Source: Halobacillus mangrovi
GTDB taxonomy: Bacteria; Bacillota; Bacilli; Bacillales; Halobacillaceae
NCBI RefSeq assembly: GCF_002097535.1
Contig: NZ_CP020772.1
Coordinates: 930,001 to 994,000 of the forward strand
DNA: 64,000 bases
Direction of reading: 5' to 3'
Below the pieces are notes generated by a model. That model worked only from the letters and a program-made list of their open reading frames with translations, was not told where the DNA came from and searched no databases. This document shows positions 18,032-25,556 of this stretch, piece by piece; position 1 is the first letter of the stretch, and each line of letters starts with the position of its first letter. The translations under genes and the position numbers were made by a program.

Positions 18032-18271
18032 ATGAATGTCCCTGTTGGTCCATTGACAGGACCTCTAAAAAAATATCAGCTAATCATCGATGAGATTATT
18101 GCAGAATGGGGAATAGGAAGAAAGGAAGAATTCCGCCGTGAAGGTATCATTGCGATCTACCGAGCGATCGATAATCTCCGCACAACAATATCCGGTGCAC
18201 TAAACGACGCCTACATAGAATGGAGCATCAGAGAACATTTCCGCAGCTTACTCCCTCAGAATGATCAATAA
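18032..18271 (+). CDS. Hypothetical protein (79 aa), resembling an isolated sigma region 2
   Basis: This 79-residue protein has a good ribosome site (GGAGG, 8 nt). Its middle (FRREGIIAIYRAIDNL, about 35-50) and the following DAYIEWSIREHFRSLL resemble region 2 of sigma-70 factors, but there is no region 4. It could be a shortened sigma-like protein or a decayed one. The resemblance is by eye only. A repeat element starts 19 bp downstream. Confidence 0.5.
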   Translation: MNVPVGPLTGPLKKYQLIIDEIIAEWGIGRKEEFRREGIIAIYRAIDNLRTTISGALNDAYIEWSIREHFRSLLPQNDQ

Positions 18272-18290
18272 AGGTAAAGAAGTAGATGAA

Positions 18291-18596
18291 GCTTGGGCAA
18301 AACTGTGTTAGCCACTCTAACATCCGAACGATGGTGAAGTTTGATGATAAGCTTTCACCATCGTTCGGATTTTTTATGGTAAATGAGCGCAACTAATTTC
18401 TCCTATACCTTCGGACCACTGCTGTTCCTCGCATGTGGTCTACTCTGATGAAAAGGAAGCATGAAACAGAAGTAGGAAGACCATTCAAGTGGAATGTATT
18501 TCCGAAGCGGTCATTTAGAGCAATCGATTGCTTTAAAGTTTCTCTATCTTTTGCTGTTCTTCTATAGATTGGATGCTTTTAATTTTGTCCCAGCCC
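18291..18596 (+). repeat. Intergenic repeat element A (about 306 bp), copy of a family also at 32680
   Basis: The element is a diverged, shorter copy of the one at 32680-33090. Shared blocks include the start (gcttgggcaaaac / ggctgggccaatc), the hairpin gaacgatggtgaa / gaatgatggtgaa, gtatttccgaag, and the end ggatgcttttaatt...cagcc. The right end reads gggctgggacaaaa in reverse, matching the left end of copy B, so the element has imperfect terminal inverted repeats. No ORF is convincing. It is MITE-like. Confidence 0.75.
18322..18376 (+). terminator. Hairpin terminator inside repeat element A
   Basis: A 17-bp perfect stem (atccgaacgatggtgaa) is followed by a T-run. It would end transcription from the gene at 18032. 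Confidence 0.75.
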
Positions 18597-18712
18597 TTCT
18601 TTGTAAAAATTGATCGGTAACCATTTAAAGGAAATTTATTGGAAAGACTAGACAACTGAAAGCATTTTCAATAGGATTATATATGAAAAGGATTCCATGG
18701 GAGATGAAAGAA

Positions 18713-19702
18713 ATGACGACAATCAATGATATTGCGAAGCTTGCGAACGTCTCTCGCACGACTGTTTCAAGAGCTTTAAATAGTAGTGGATACGTGAGCG
18801 AGGATGTACGTAAACGCATCATGAAAATCGTTGAAGAAACAGGATATATGCCAAGCCAGTCAGCGAAATCATTACGTACGAAACGCTCCGGCGTCATCGG
18901 GGTAATTTTACCGCGTTTAAGCACGGAGACTTCTACAAGAGTCGTTAACGGCATCAATGAAGTGCTGGCAAAAGAAGGGTTTCAAATCCTTCTGACAGAT
19001 ACAGAGCTTGATAAAGACAAAGAGATCGATTACATTCGTCTGTTGAAAAGCAGGCATGTGGACGGAATCATTCTGCTTGCAACGAACATCAATGACGATT
19101 TAATAGAGACCATTAAACAGGTACAGGTCCCATTTCTAGCAATCGGGCAAGAACTTCCAGGCGTGACGTCCCTCGTGTACGATGACTACCATGCCTCCGC
19201 TGACCTTACGAACATGCTCGTTCACAAGGGACACGAGAAAATTGCTTTTATTGGTGTGAGTCCTGAAGATCCATCTGTAGGAAAAGTTCGTGAACAAGCC
19301 TACCGCGATATGATGGAAGAACACGGGTTGCCAGTAAGTGAAGCGATGGTCGGACAAGGTGATTTCACGATTGACTCCGGCTATGAGCAAATGAAGACGA
19401 TCCTTCGTGATTGCAAAGATGATAAACCGACCGCTGTATTTGCGGTTACCGATCGAATGGCGATCGGGGCGATGGAATATTTGAAAGAACAGGGGTATAA
19501 GATTCCTGAAGATATGGCCGTCGTAGGAATCGGAGCATCAAGCATGTCTAAATACATCACTCCATCCCTGACGACCATCGACTATTTTAATAAGGATGCG
19601 GGAAAAAAAGCAGCAGAGTTGTTACTAAACAAAATCAATGATAAAAAAATTGAAGAAAAATTTGAGCTAACGTATAGACTAATTCTACGAGATAGTGTAT
19701 AG
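18713..19702 (+). CDS. LacI-family transcriptional regulator of the adjacent sugar PTS
   Basis: This is a 329-residue LacI/GalR repressor. The HTH is at the start (TINDIAKLANVSRTTVSRAL, residues 3-22) and the periplasmic-binding-like sensor domain covers about 60-325. The ATG at 18713 has GGGAGA 8 nt upstream; the longer in-frame ATG at 18683 has no ribosome site. The gene precedes a PTS EIIBC gene, and LacI-type operators lie between them, so it most likely represses that permease in the manner of ScrR-type regulators. The effector sugar is unknown. Confidence 0.88.
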   Translation: MTTINDIAKLANVSRTTVSRALNSSGYVSEDVRKRIMKIVEETGYMPSQSAKSLRTKRSGVIGVILPRLSTETSTRVVNGINEVLAKEGFQILLTDTELDKDKEIDYIRLLKSRHVDGIILLATNINDDLIETIKQVQVPFLAIGQELPGVTSLVYDDYHASADLTNMLVHKGHEKIAFIGVSPEDPSVGKVREQAYRDMMEEHGLPVSEAMVGQGDFTIDSGYEQMKTILRDCKDDKPTAVFAVTDRMAIGAMEYLKEQGYKIPEDMAVVGIGASSMSKYITPSLTTIDYFNKDAGKKAAELLLNKINDKKIEEKFELTYRLILRDSV

Positions 19703-19709
19703 TTCTACA

Positions 19710-19737
19710 TGAAAACGCAATCATGTAATCGTTCACA
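19710..19737. promoter_or_regulatory. Two abutting cre/LacI-type operators upstream of the PTS gene
   Basis: tgaaaacgcaatca (19710-19723) matches the cre consensus TGWAANCGNTNWCA with one mismatch. tgtaatcgttcaca (19724-19737) directly follows and matches it fully. They could bind CcpA, the LacI-family regulator, or both. Confidence 0.6.
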
Positions 19738-19817
19738 CAAGAAATGATTTCCATTTTTAAGAGAACTCAAACGAACTTTTCATACATTATTTAGAATTTT
19801 TATTTTTTTGTAGAATG

Positions 19818-19831
19818 TGTAATCGATTACA
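19818..19831. promoter_or_regulatory. Perfect palindromic cre/LacI operator next to the PTS start
   Basis: tgtaatcgattaca is a perfect 14-bp palindrome and matches TGWAANCGNTNWCA at every position. It lies 33 bp upstream of the PTS ATG and 94 bp from the site at 19724. Two sites at this distance suggest repression by looping. Confidence 0.65.
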
Positions 19832-19863
19832 TGCTAAAACTACTTTTGAAAGGAGAATGGTTA

Positions 19864-21267
19864 ATGGCTGATAATTCACAAATTGCAAAACAAGTCATTG
19901 AGGCTGCAGGTGGAGAAGGTAATGTTGCTTCAGTTGCGCACTGTGCCACACGTCTTCGGATTATGCTTCACGACAAAGAAAAGGCAGATATCTCCGCAAT
20001 CGAAAATATCGACAAAGTAAAAGGTGCCTTTTATAACTCAGGTCAGCTGCAAGTGATCTTCGGAACAGGAACGGTAAACCGAATCTATGAAGAAGTGACG
20101 AAGCTGAACGTAGAAGGTACGACGAAATCTGAAATGAAAGAGGAAACAAAACAACAAGGAAATATGTTCCAACGTTGGATCCGTACATTTGGGGACGTAT
20201 TCGTACCAATCATCCCTGCGCTCGTTGCTACAGGTTTGTTCATGGGTCTTCGTGGTCTCGTCACACAGCCGCAAATTCTGGCGTTGTTTGGGTTAGCGCC
20301 TGAGGACATTTCAGAGAACTTCATTCTATATACACAGATTTTGACGGATACTGCATTTATATTCCTGCCGGCGTTAGTGGCGTGGTCGACCTTTAGAGTG
20401 TTTGGAGGCAGTCCAATCCTCGGTATCGTCATCGGGCTGATGCTTGTATCACCTGCTCTTCCAAACGCCTGGGATATTGCCGGCGGTGAAGTCGAGCCGA
20501 TTATGTTCTTTGGATTTATCCCGGTCGTTGGTTATCAGGCTTCTGTGCTTCCTGCATTCATTACGGGTATTTTAGGGGCGAAGCTTGAGAAGGCCTTAAG
20601 GAAGAAGATTCCTGAAGCACTTGATCTAATTCTGACACCGTTTCTTGTGCTATTAATTATGATTACTCTTGCTTTGTTTGTCATTGGACCGATTTTCCAC
20701 GTAGTCGAAAACGGAATCTTCTCAGCGACACGTGCCATCCTTGAGCTTCCATTAGGAATTAGTGGACTAATCATTGGTGGACTGCACCAGGTGATCGTTA
20801 TCACAGGGGTGCACCACATCTTCAACTTGCTGGAAATTCAATTGCTTGAGCGTTTGGGAGAAAACCCGTTCAACCCAATTATTTCTGCAGGAATCGCAGC
20901 TCAAGGTGCAGCGGCCCTAGCTGTTGGATTGAAATCAAAACAGAAGAAAATGAAAGCTTTGGCTCTTCCATCTGCACTTTCCGCATTCCTTGGAATCACT
21001 GAGCCTGCGATCTTCGGTGTAAACCTTCGCTACATGAAGCCATTCGTCATGGGACTTATCGGAGGCGCTGCTGGCGGATTCTATGCTTCTCTTATCGGAC
21101 TGGCCGGAACCGGAATGGCGATCACCGTAATTCCTGGTATGCTGCTGTACTTGGATGGGCTGTTCCCTTTTGCGAACTATATCATTTCAAACGTGATTGC
21201 CATTGGAGTCGCCTTTGGACTGACGTGGGTATTCGGCTACAACGACAAAATGCTTGAAAACAAATAA
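19864..21267 (+). CDS. PTS EIIBC, glucose superfamily, sucrose/trehalose type
   Basis: This 467-residue permease has a IIB domain (about 1-90, phospho-Cys27 in VAHCATRLR; FGTGTVNRIYEEV) and a IIC domain with about ten membrane segments (about 105-460; GITEPAIFGVNLR is typical). There is no IIA domain, so it would borrow a IIA-Glc from elsewhere. Motifs fit sucrose- or trehalose-type EIIBC. The ATG at 19864 has AAAGGAG 8 nt upstream; an ATG at 19831 falls within the operator. No phospho-glycosidase gene follows, which is unusual, so the sugar cannot be named. Confidence 0.85.
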   Translation: MADNSQIAKQVIEAAGGEGNVASVAHCATRLRIMLHDKEKADISAIENIDKVKGAFYNSGQLQVIFGTGTVNRIYEEVTKLNVEGTTKSEMKEETKQQGNMFQRWIRTFGDVFVPIIPALVATGLFMGLRGLVTQPQILALFGLAPEDISENFILYTQILTDTAFIFLPALVAWSTFRVFGGSPILGIVIGLMLVSPALPNAWDIAGGEVEPIMFFGFIPVVGYQASVLPAFITGILGAKLEKALRKKIPEALDLILTPFLVLLIMITLALFVIGPIFHVVENGIFSATRAILELPLGISGLIIGGLHQVIVITGVHHIFNLLEIQLLERLGENPFNPIISAGIAAQGAAALAVGLKSKQKKMKALALPSALSAFLGITEPAIFGVNLRYMKPFVMGLIGGAAGGFYASLIGLAGTGMAITVIPGMLLYLDGLFPFANYIISNVIAIGVAFGLTWVFGYNDKMLENK

Positions 21268-21282
21268 TTCCAATTATTGGCG

Positions 21283-21326
21283 GACCAGGTCATACAGATA
21301 TTTCCATATCTGGCCTGGTCTGTTTT
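21283..21326 (+). terminator. Terminator hairpin after the PTS EIIBC gene
   Basis: An interrupted stem (gaccagg...cctggtc with inner cagatat/atatctg) is followed by a T-run. The left arm shares aggtcat-cagat, with one mismatch, with the REP-like palindromes at 7284, 9852 and 10510. Confidence 0.7.
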
Positions 21327-21389
21327 TGTAAGATTTGACATCGGGTATGGTACAATAACGGGGAGTAACAATAGGAAAGAGGTGCAAAC

Positions 21390-22364
21390 ATGTACAACCA
21401 ACCAATTTTCCTTCAGCCAGAATTTAAGGAGAGACTCTGGGGAGGAACGAAATTACAAGAGATCTTCGACTACGACATCCCATCTGAACAAACGGGAGAA
21501 GCATGGTGTATCTCGGGTCATGACAACGGTTCGAACGTTATTAAGAATGGACCATTGAAAGGCAAGACGCTTGCTGATGCATGGCAGGAACATCGTGAGC
21601 TTTTTGCCGGCGAAGAAGGCGATGAGTTTCCTTTATTAGTGAAAATTTTAGACTCCAAAAAGGATCTTTCTGTCCAGGTCCATCCGGATGATACATACGC
21701 ACGCGAACTAGAAAACCAGAATTACGGGAAGACCGAATGCTGGTACGTGATTGACTGTGAAGAAGGATCCGAAATAATTTTTGGTCATCATGCGTCAAAT
21801 AAACAGGAATTAGAGCGTATGGTGGAGAATGAAGAATGGGAAGGCCTTTTACGTCGAATTCCTGTTCATCCTGGCGACTTTTTCTATGTCCCAAGCGGCA
21901 CGATCCATGCCATAGGAGGAGGGATTCAAATTCTCGAAACTCAGCAGAGCTCCGATATCACGTACCGTGTCTACGACTACGATCGTGTTGGTAAGGACGG
22001 GAACAAGCGTGAACTGCACCTTGAAAAATCCCTGGAGGTAACGACAGTACCTCATGAGGATCCTGTCATCGATCGTGAACAGTCCTACGATACTGATCTG
22101 CAAATCGAAACGCTCATTGAAGAGGAGTATTTCTCAGTCTATCGCTGGGAACTTGAAGGCCGAAGCGGTGAGATGGCCCCGGAACCTTATTTACTGGCAA
22201 GTGTGTTGGAAGGGGAAGGACAAGTTCTCATCAACAATCGATCCTATGATTTTGAAAAAGGAGATCACTTTATCCTCCCGGCGTCTATCGAGACGTACAC
22301 AATGGAGGGAAATGCGTCGTTCATCGTCTCTCGTTCTAATAAGAGCGCAGGGCGTAAAAAATAA
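21390..22364 (+). CDS. manA: Mannose-6-phosphate isomerase, class I
   Basis: ManA interconverts mannose-6-phosphate and fructose-6-phosphate. The 324 residues form a cupin-type fold with zinc ligands in VQVHPDD (about 97-103), GKTECW and PSGTIHAIGGG (about 170-180). The length fits the short Bacillus class I enzymes. It precedes pgcA by 14 nt and probably forms an operon with it. It would use the mannose-6-phosphate predicted from the mng-type operon at 1668-6360. Confidence 0.93.
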   Translation: MYNQPIFLQPEFKERLWGGTKLQEIFDYDIPSEQTGEAWCISGHDNGSNVIKNGPLKGKTLADAWQEHRELFAGEEGDEFPLLVKILDSKKDLSVQVHPDDTYARELENQNYGKTECWYVIDCEEGSEIIFGHHASNKQELERMVENEEWEGLLRRIPVHPGDFFYVPSGTIHAIGGGIQILETQQSSDITYRVYDYDRVGKDGNKRELHLEKSLEVTTVPHEDPVIDREQSYDTDLQIETLIEEEYFSVYRWELEGRSGEMAPEPYLLASVLEGEGQVLINNRSYDFEKGDHFILPASIETYTMEGNASFIVSRSNKSAGRKK

Positions 22365-22378
22365 AAGGAGTGGTGTAC

Positions 22379-24085
22379 ATGTGGAAAAATGAATATAATC
22401 GCTGGAAAGAATTTGGACAATTAGATGAAAAATTATCAAACCAGCTGGCCGAAATCGATTCGGATGAACAATCTCTGGAAGACGCCTTTTATAAAAATCT
22501 AGAGTTTGGTACAGGGGGCATGCGCGGAAAATTAGGCCCAGGTACAAATCGCATGAACATCTACACAATCCGAAGAGCAGCGGAGGGGCTGGCTTCATAC
22601 GTCAACGACCGCGGGTTGTCCAACCGTGGAGTTGCCATCGCTTATGACTCTCGTTATATGTCAAAAGAGTTTGCTGTTGAAACGGCTCGTGTGCTTGGTC
22701 ACCACGGCATCCCTTCTTATGTATTCACCTCTTTACGGCCAACACCAGAACTATCTTTCGCCGTCCGCTATTTGCAAACGGCGGCAGGGGTCGTTATTAC
22801 GGCGAGCCACAACCCTCCTGAATATAATGGCTTCAAAGCCTATAACGAAGATGGGGGACAACTGCCTCCGAAGCAGGCTGAATCAATGATTAGCTTTGTT
22901 AATAAGGTAGAAGATGAGCTGAATGTCGAAGCAGCGGATAAAGAAGAACTTGAGAAAAATGGGCTTTTAAACTGGGTCGATGAAAAAGTCGATAATGCTT
23001 ATTTAGAAAAACTGAAATCCGTTACGGTCCAGCCTGACATTGAGAAGAATATCTCCCTTGTTTTCACACCATTGCATGGTACAGCGCGTGATCTTGTAGA
23101 GAAAGGTCTTATGCAAAGCGGGTTCTCTTCCATTCATATTGTAGAAGAGCAAGCACAACCAGATCCTGAATTTTCTACAGTCGAATCTCCAAACCCTGAA
23201 GAACATCAGGCGTTCGCCATGGCGATCGATCAAGGAAATGCGATTGGAGCTGACCTTTTACTAGCGACAGATCCAGATGCCGACCGTATGGGGGTTGCTG
23301 TTCCTGATGAAAACGGAGAGTTCAAAGTACTAACTGGAAACCAGACAGGTGCTTTAATGCTTGACTACATTTTGGAGCACACACCGAACCTTCCAGACAA
23401 CGGTCAATTGATCAAAACGATCGTAACGTCTGAATTTGGACGAGTGATCGCAAATCATCACAACGTTAGCACCCTTGATGTGTTGACAGGCTTTAAATTC
23501 ATTGGTGAAAAAATCCGTGAATACGAGCAAACTGGTGATCACAAATTCTTATTCGGCTATGAAGAAAGCTATGGCTATCTAGTTAAAGACTTTGCTCGTG
23601 ATAAAGATGCTGTCCAAGCTTGTGTACTGATCGCCGAAGTCGGTGCGTATTACAAGAATCAGGGTAAAACATTGCTTGATGCTCTTGATGAGCTATACCA
23701 AAAACACGGGTATTTCCTAGAGGATTTGCTGTCCGTGAAACTTGACGGTAAATCAGGCGCTGAGAAGATCAAACAAATTATGGACGATTTCCGTGAAGCG
23801 GATATTAAAGAAGTAGGCGGCAAAAAAGTTGTGGCAGTCGAAGACTACGCAACAACGGAACGCCGCTACGTGGAAGACGGTACAGTAGAAGAAATCGACC
23901 TGCCAACGTCTAACGTCTTGAAATTCATCCTCGAGGATGACTGCTGGTTCTGCTTGCGTCCATCAGGTACAGAACCGAAAATCAAGTTCTACTTCGGCGT
24001 GAAAACATCATCCATGACCGATAGCGAGAAGTTGCTTGAATCACTGAAATCAACCGTAAATGAACGCTTGCACGCGCTCATTTAA
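22379..24085 (+). CDS. pgcA: Phosphoglucomutase/phosphomannomutase, alpha-D-phosphohexomutase family
   Basis: This 568-residue enzyme interconverts glucose-1-phosphate and glucose-6-phosphate. The phosphoserine loop is TASHNPPEYNG (about 143-153), the magnesium loop DPDADRMG (about 299-306), the sugar loop GYEESYG and the phosphate loop RPSGTEPKIKFY. A GTG at 22370 is in frame, but AAGGAG is 8 nt from the ATG at 22379. It makes UDP-glucose precursor for the cell envelope and would take up glucose-1-phosphate from the GH13 phosphorylase at 1-1671. Confidence 0.93.
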   Translation: MWKNEYNRWKEFGQLDEKLSNQLAEIDSDEQSLEDAFYKNLEFGTGGMRGKLGPGTNRMNIYTIRRAAEGLASYVNDRGLSNRGVAIAYDSRYMSKEFAVETARVLGHHGIPSYVFTSLRPTPELSFAVRYLQTAAGVVITASHNPPEYNGFKAYNEDGGQLPPKQAESMISFVNKVEDELNVEAADKEELEKNGLLNWVDEKVDNAYLEKLKSVTVQPDIEKNISLVFTPLHGTARDLVEKGLMQSGFSSIHIVEEQAQPDPEFSTVESPNPEEHQAFAMAIDQGNAIGADLLLATDPDADRMGVAVPDENGEFKVLTGNQTGALMLDYILEHTPNLPDNGQLIKTIVTSEFGRVIANHHNVSTLDVLTGFKFIGEKIREYEQTGDHKFLFGYEESYGYLVKDFARDKDAVQACVLIAEVGAYYKNQGKTLLDALDELYQKHGYFLEDLLSVKLDGKSGAEKIKQIMDDFREADIKEVGGKKVVAVEDYATTERRYVEDGTVEEIDLPTSNVLKFILEDDCWFCLRPSGTEPKIKFYFGVKTSSMTDSEKLLESLKSTVNERLHALI

Positions 24086-24095
24086 TGCTAGTAAG

Positions 24096-24126
24096 AAAAC
24101 CTCCAGCCCTCTTGGCTGGAGGTTTT
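24096..24126 (+). terminator. Rho-independent terminator after pgcA
   Basis: A 13-bp stem (aaaacctccagcc) with a 5-nt loop ends in a T-run. Confidence 0.85.
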
Positions 24127-24141
24127 TTGCTCTACTAATGA

Positions 24142-24285
24142 GTTAGGGAACAGAATTGTGCCGTTAAGGAACAGAGCATTGGCGTTGGGAACGGAGCGCC
24201 GCCATTCAGGAACAGAACTCCTACGTTAAGCCAGCGTCCTGGCGTTAAGGAACAATCCAACGAAGTTAGGGAACAATCACACCCC
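24142..24285. repeat. Degenerate tandem repeat, seven units of about 21 bp
   Basis: Units begin at 24142, 24163, 24184, 24204, 24225, 24244 and 24265 (spacings 21, 21, 20, 21, 19, 21). The common part is gttaRggaacaR followed by about nine variable bases that mostly end in c. Units are alternately conserved and decayed. No direct-repeat identity or spacer uniformity of a CRISPR array is present. Confidence 0.75.
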
Positions 24286-24436
24286 AACAACCACCCAGCC
24301 CCGTTATACACACTCCCCACTCAAGCACCGAGGGATCAATTCTAATCAAAACCCAAAACAAATCCGTCACCATAAAGCCCGAACCCTTTCAACAAAAAAA
24401 TCCACGCCCATAACTAAAGAAAAGGCTTTCATTTTA

Positions 24437-24475
24437 TTGACAAATCAGCGATAATAGAATAAAATACTGAAAATT
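24437..24475 (+). promoter_or_regulatory. SigA promoter with overlapping candidate CodY box for the IDEAL-domain gene
   Basis: TTGACA (24437-24442), a 17-bp spacer and TAAAAT (24460-24465) form a near-consensus promoter. The overlapping 24461-24475 sequence aaaatactgaaaatt matches the CodY consensus AATTTTCWGAAAATT at 12 of 15 positions. Confidence 0.6.
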
Positions 24476-24503
24476 CTGATTAAATATATGAGGGGTGGGC
24501 GTT

Positions 24504-24968
24504 GTGTTAAATATCAAAATGTTGAAGCCGTATTACGTCAAAGAAGATAAACGCTTTATTCGTGTTGTGCTTGCCTACCAGTACTTTTCTCTTTTTATCG
24601 ATAATGAACTCTATCAATTCGTACCAATGGAATCCAGAGAAATCATCATAGATCGAAATCGCAAACGGGTGCACAACGTGTTCGACATCTTTGTTTTCCA
24701 GCGCGGAAAACGGATGGTCTACGTATCCGTCACTGATTTGCTGCAATTGCCGGAGTTTCTTACACACTTGAACTCGATCATTGCCCCTTACTATGAAAGC
24801 GAGGAGCAAATGTACCAGGATGAATCCCTTGAGGAAGAGCTTGAGGAATTGATCGTCGAGCTGGAGAAAGAAAACCTCAGACGTCTGATTGATCAGGCGA
24901 TTGACAAGAATGATCGCGATTCGTTCCACAAGCTGACGGAAACTTGGAATCAAATGAATAAGTCATAA
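24504..24968 (+). CDS. IDEAL-domain protein (154 aa)
   Basis: The C-terminal segment (about 122-148; LRRLIDQAIDKNDRDSFHKLTETW) is an IDEAL-type helical motif, a short domain of Bacillales named for its conserved residues. The N-terminal part (about 1-100) is a beta-rich region (KRFIRVVLAYQYFSLFIDNELY) that I do not recognise. The start is the GTG at 24504, 8 nt after AGGGG; an earlier in-frame GTG at 24495 is too close to it. It has its own promoter and terminator. Function is unknown. Confidence 0.72.
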   Translation: MLNIKMLKPYYVKEDKRFIRVVLAYQYFSLFIDNELYQFVPMESREIIIDRNRKRVHNVFDIFVFQRGKRMVYVSVTDLLQLPEFLTHLNSIIAPYYESEEQMYQDESLEEELEELIVELEKENLRRLIDQAIDKNDRDSFHKLTETWNQMNKS

Positions 24969-24970
24969 AA

Positions 24971-25006
24971 CAGGGTAGGTATGTCTTCTCATACCTGCTT
25001 TTTTTA
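24971..25006 (+). terminator. Terminator after the IDEAL-domain gene
   Basis: The stem aggtatg/catacct with flanking pairs is followed by an eight-T run. Confidence 0.7.
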
Positions 25007-25335
25007 TTGAATATACGATCAATTTTTTTGTGTGCGACTAGCTTTTTACCGTAAAAGTGCATTCATCGCTTGTCTCATGCATGGTAGGGCTCCCAACTCG
25101 TTTGCTCTTTCGTTCTTCTTTACGATAATCTACAAAATAGGACAATATTTTTATTGGAAAATTATGAATTTATATGAGTTATTTTAAAAAATAATGAATA
25201 TTGTGCAAAAACTTACTCGGTAAATGGCGTATAATACAATTATATTTACAAAAGAAGGAAATGAGCGGTTCTAATGGGGGATAGATACATAAGACCAAAG
25301 AACCGAATAATAGGATTTAGGGAGGTCTTTCAGGG
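25007..25335. other. Intergenic region upstream of the first SinI-like gene
   Basis: About 330 bp of AT-rich sequence. A TATAAT lies near 25230 (in gcgTATAATacaatt), but no good -35 box was seen at the right distance. No clear SinR box or other operator was recognised. Confidence 0.3.
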
Positions 25336-25473
25336 ATGCGTGTAGTACCTGAGGTGCGAAAGTTGGATGAGGAATGGGTGAGTTTATTAAAAGAAGCAAA
25401 GGCCATGGGGATGGATGTTGAAGAAGTGAGAGAGTATATTCAAAACTTTTCAGAGAGAAAGAGAGTTCTTTAG
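25336..25473 (+). CDS. SinI-like anti-repressor microprotein (45 aa), first of three
   Basis: The 45-residue product contains LDEEWVSLLKEAKAMGMD followed by VEEVREYIQNF (residues 10-38). This is the helix-turn-helix dimerisation motif shared by SinI and the C-terminal domain of SinR. In B. subtilis, SinI binds SinR through it and lifts repression of biofilm genes. GGGAGG lies 10 nt before the ATG, and a terminator follows at once, so it is a single-gene unit. Related copies are at 27237 and 42049. Confidence 0.8.
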   Translation: MRVVPEVRKLDEEWVSLLKEAKAMGMDVEEVREYIQNFSERKRVL

Positions 25474-25507
25474 CGTTCCCTTATGAGCAGGGGATGCTCT
25501 TTTTTTG
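25472..25507 (+). terminator. Terminator after the SinI-like gene
   Basis: A 9-bp stem (agcgttccc/ggggatgct, with G-T pairs) with a 9-nt loop and a T-run starts inside the stop codon. Confidence 0.75.
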
Positions 25508-25556
25508 CAAGCTGAATCATAGGAAAAAGAGACTGGTGAAAAGGAGGGTGTTTCAA

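Noticed and set aside
24142..24285. CRISPR array
   Set aside because: The repeats are only about 12 nt, degenerate, with spacers of about 9 nt, and no cas genes are present.
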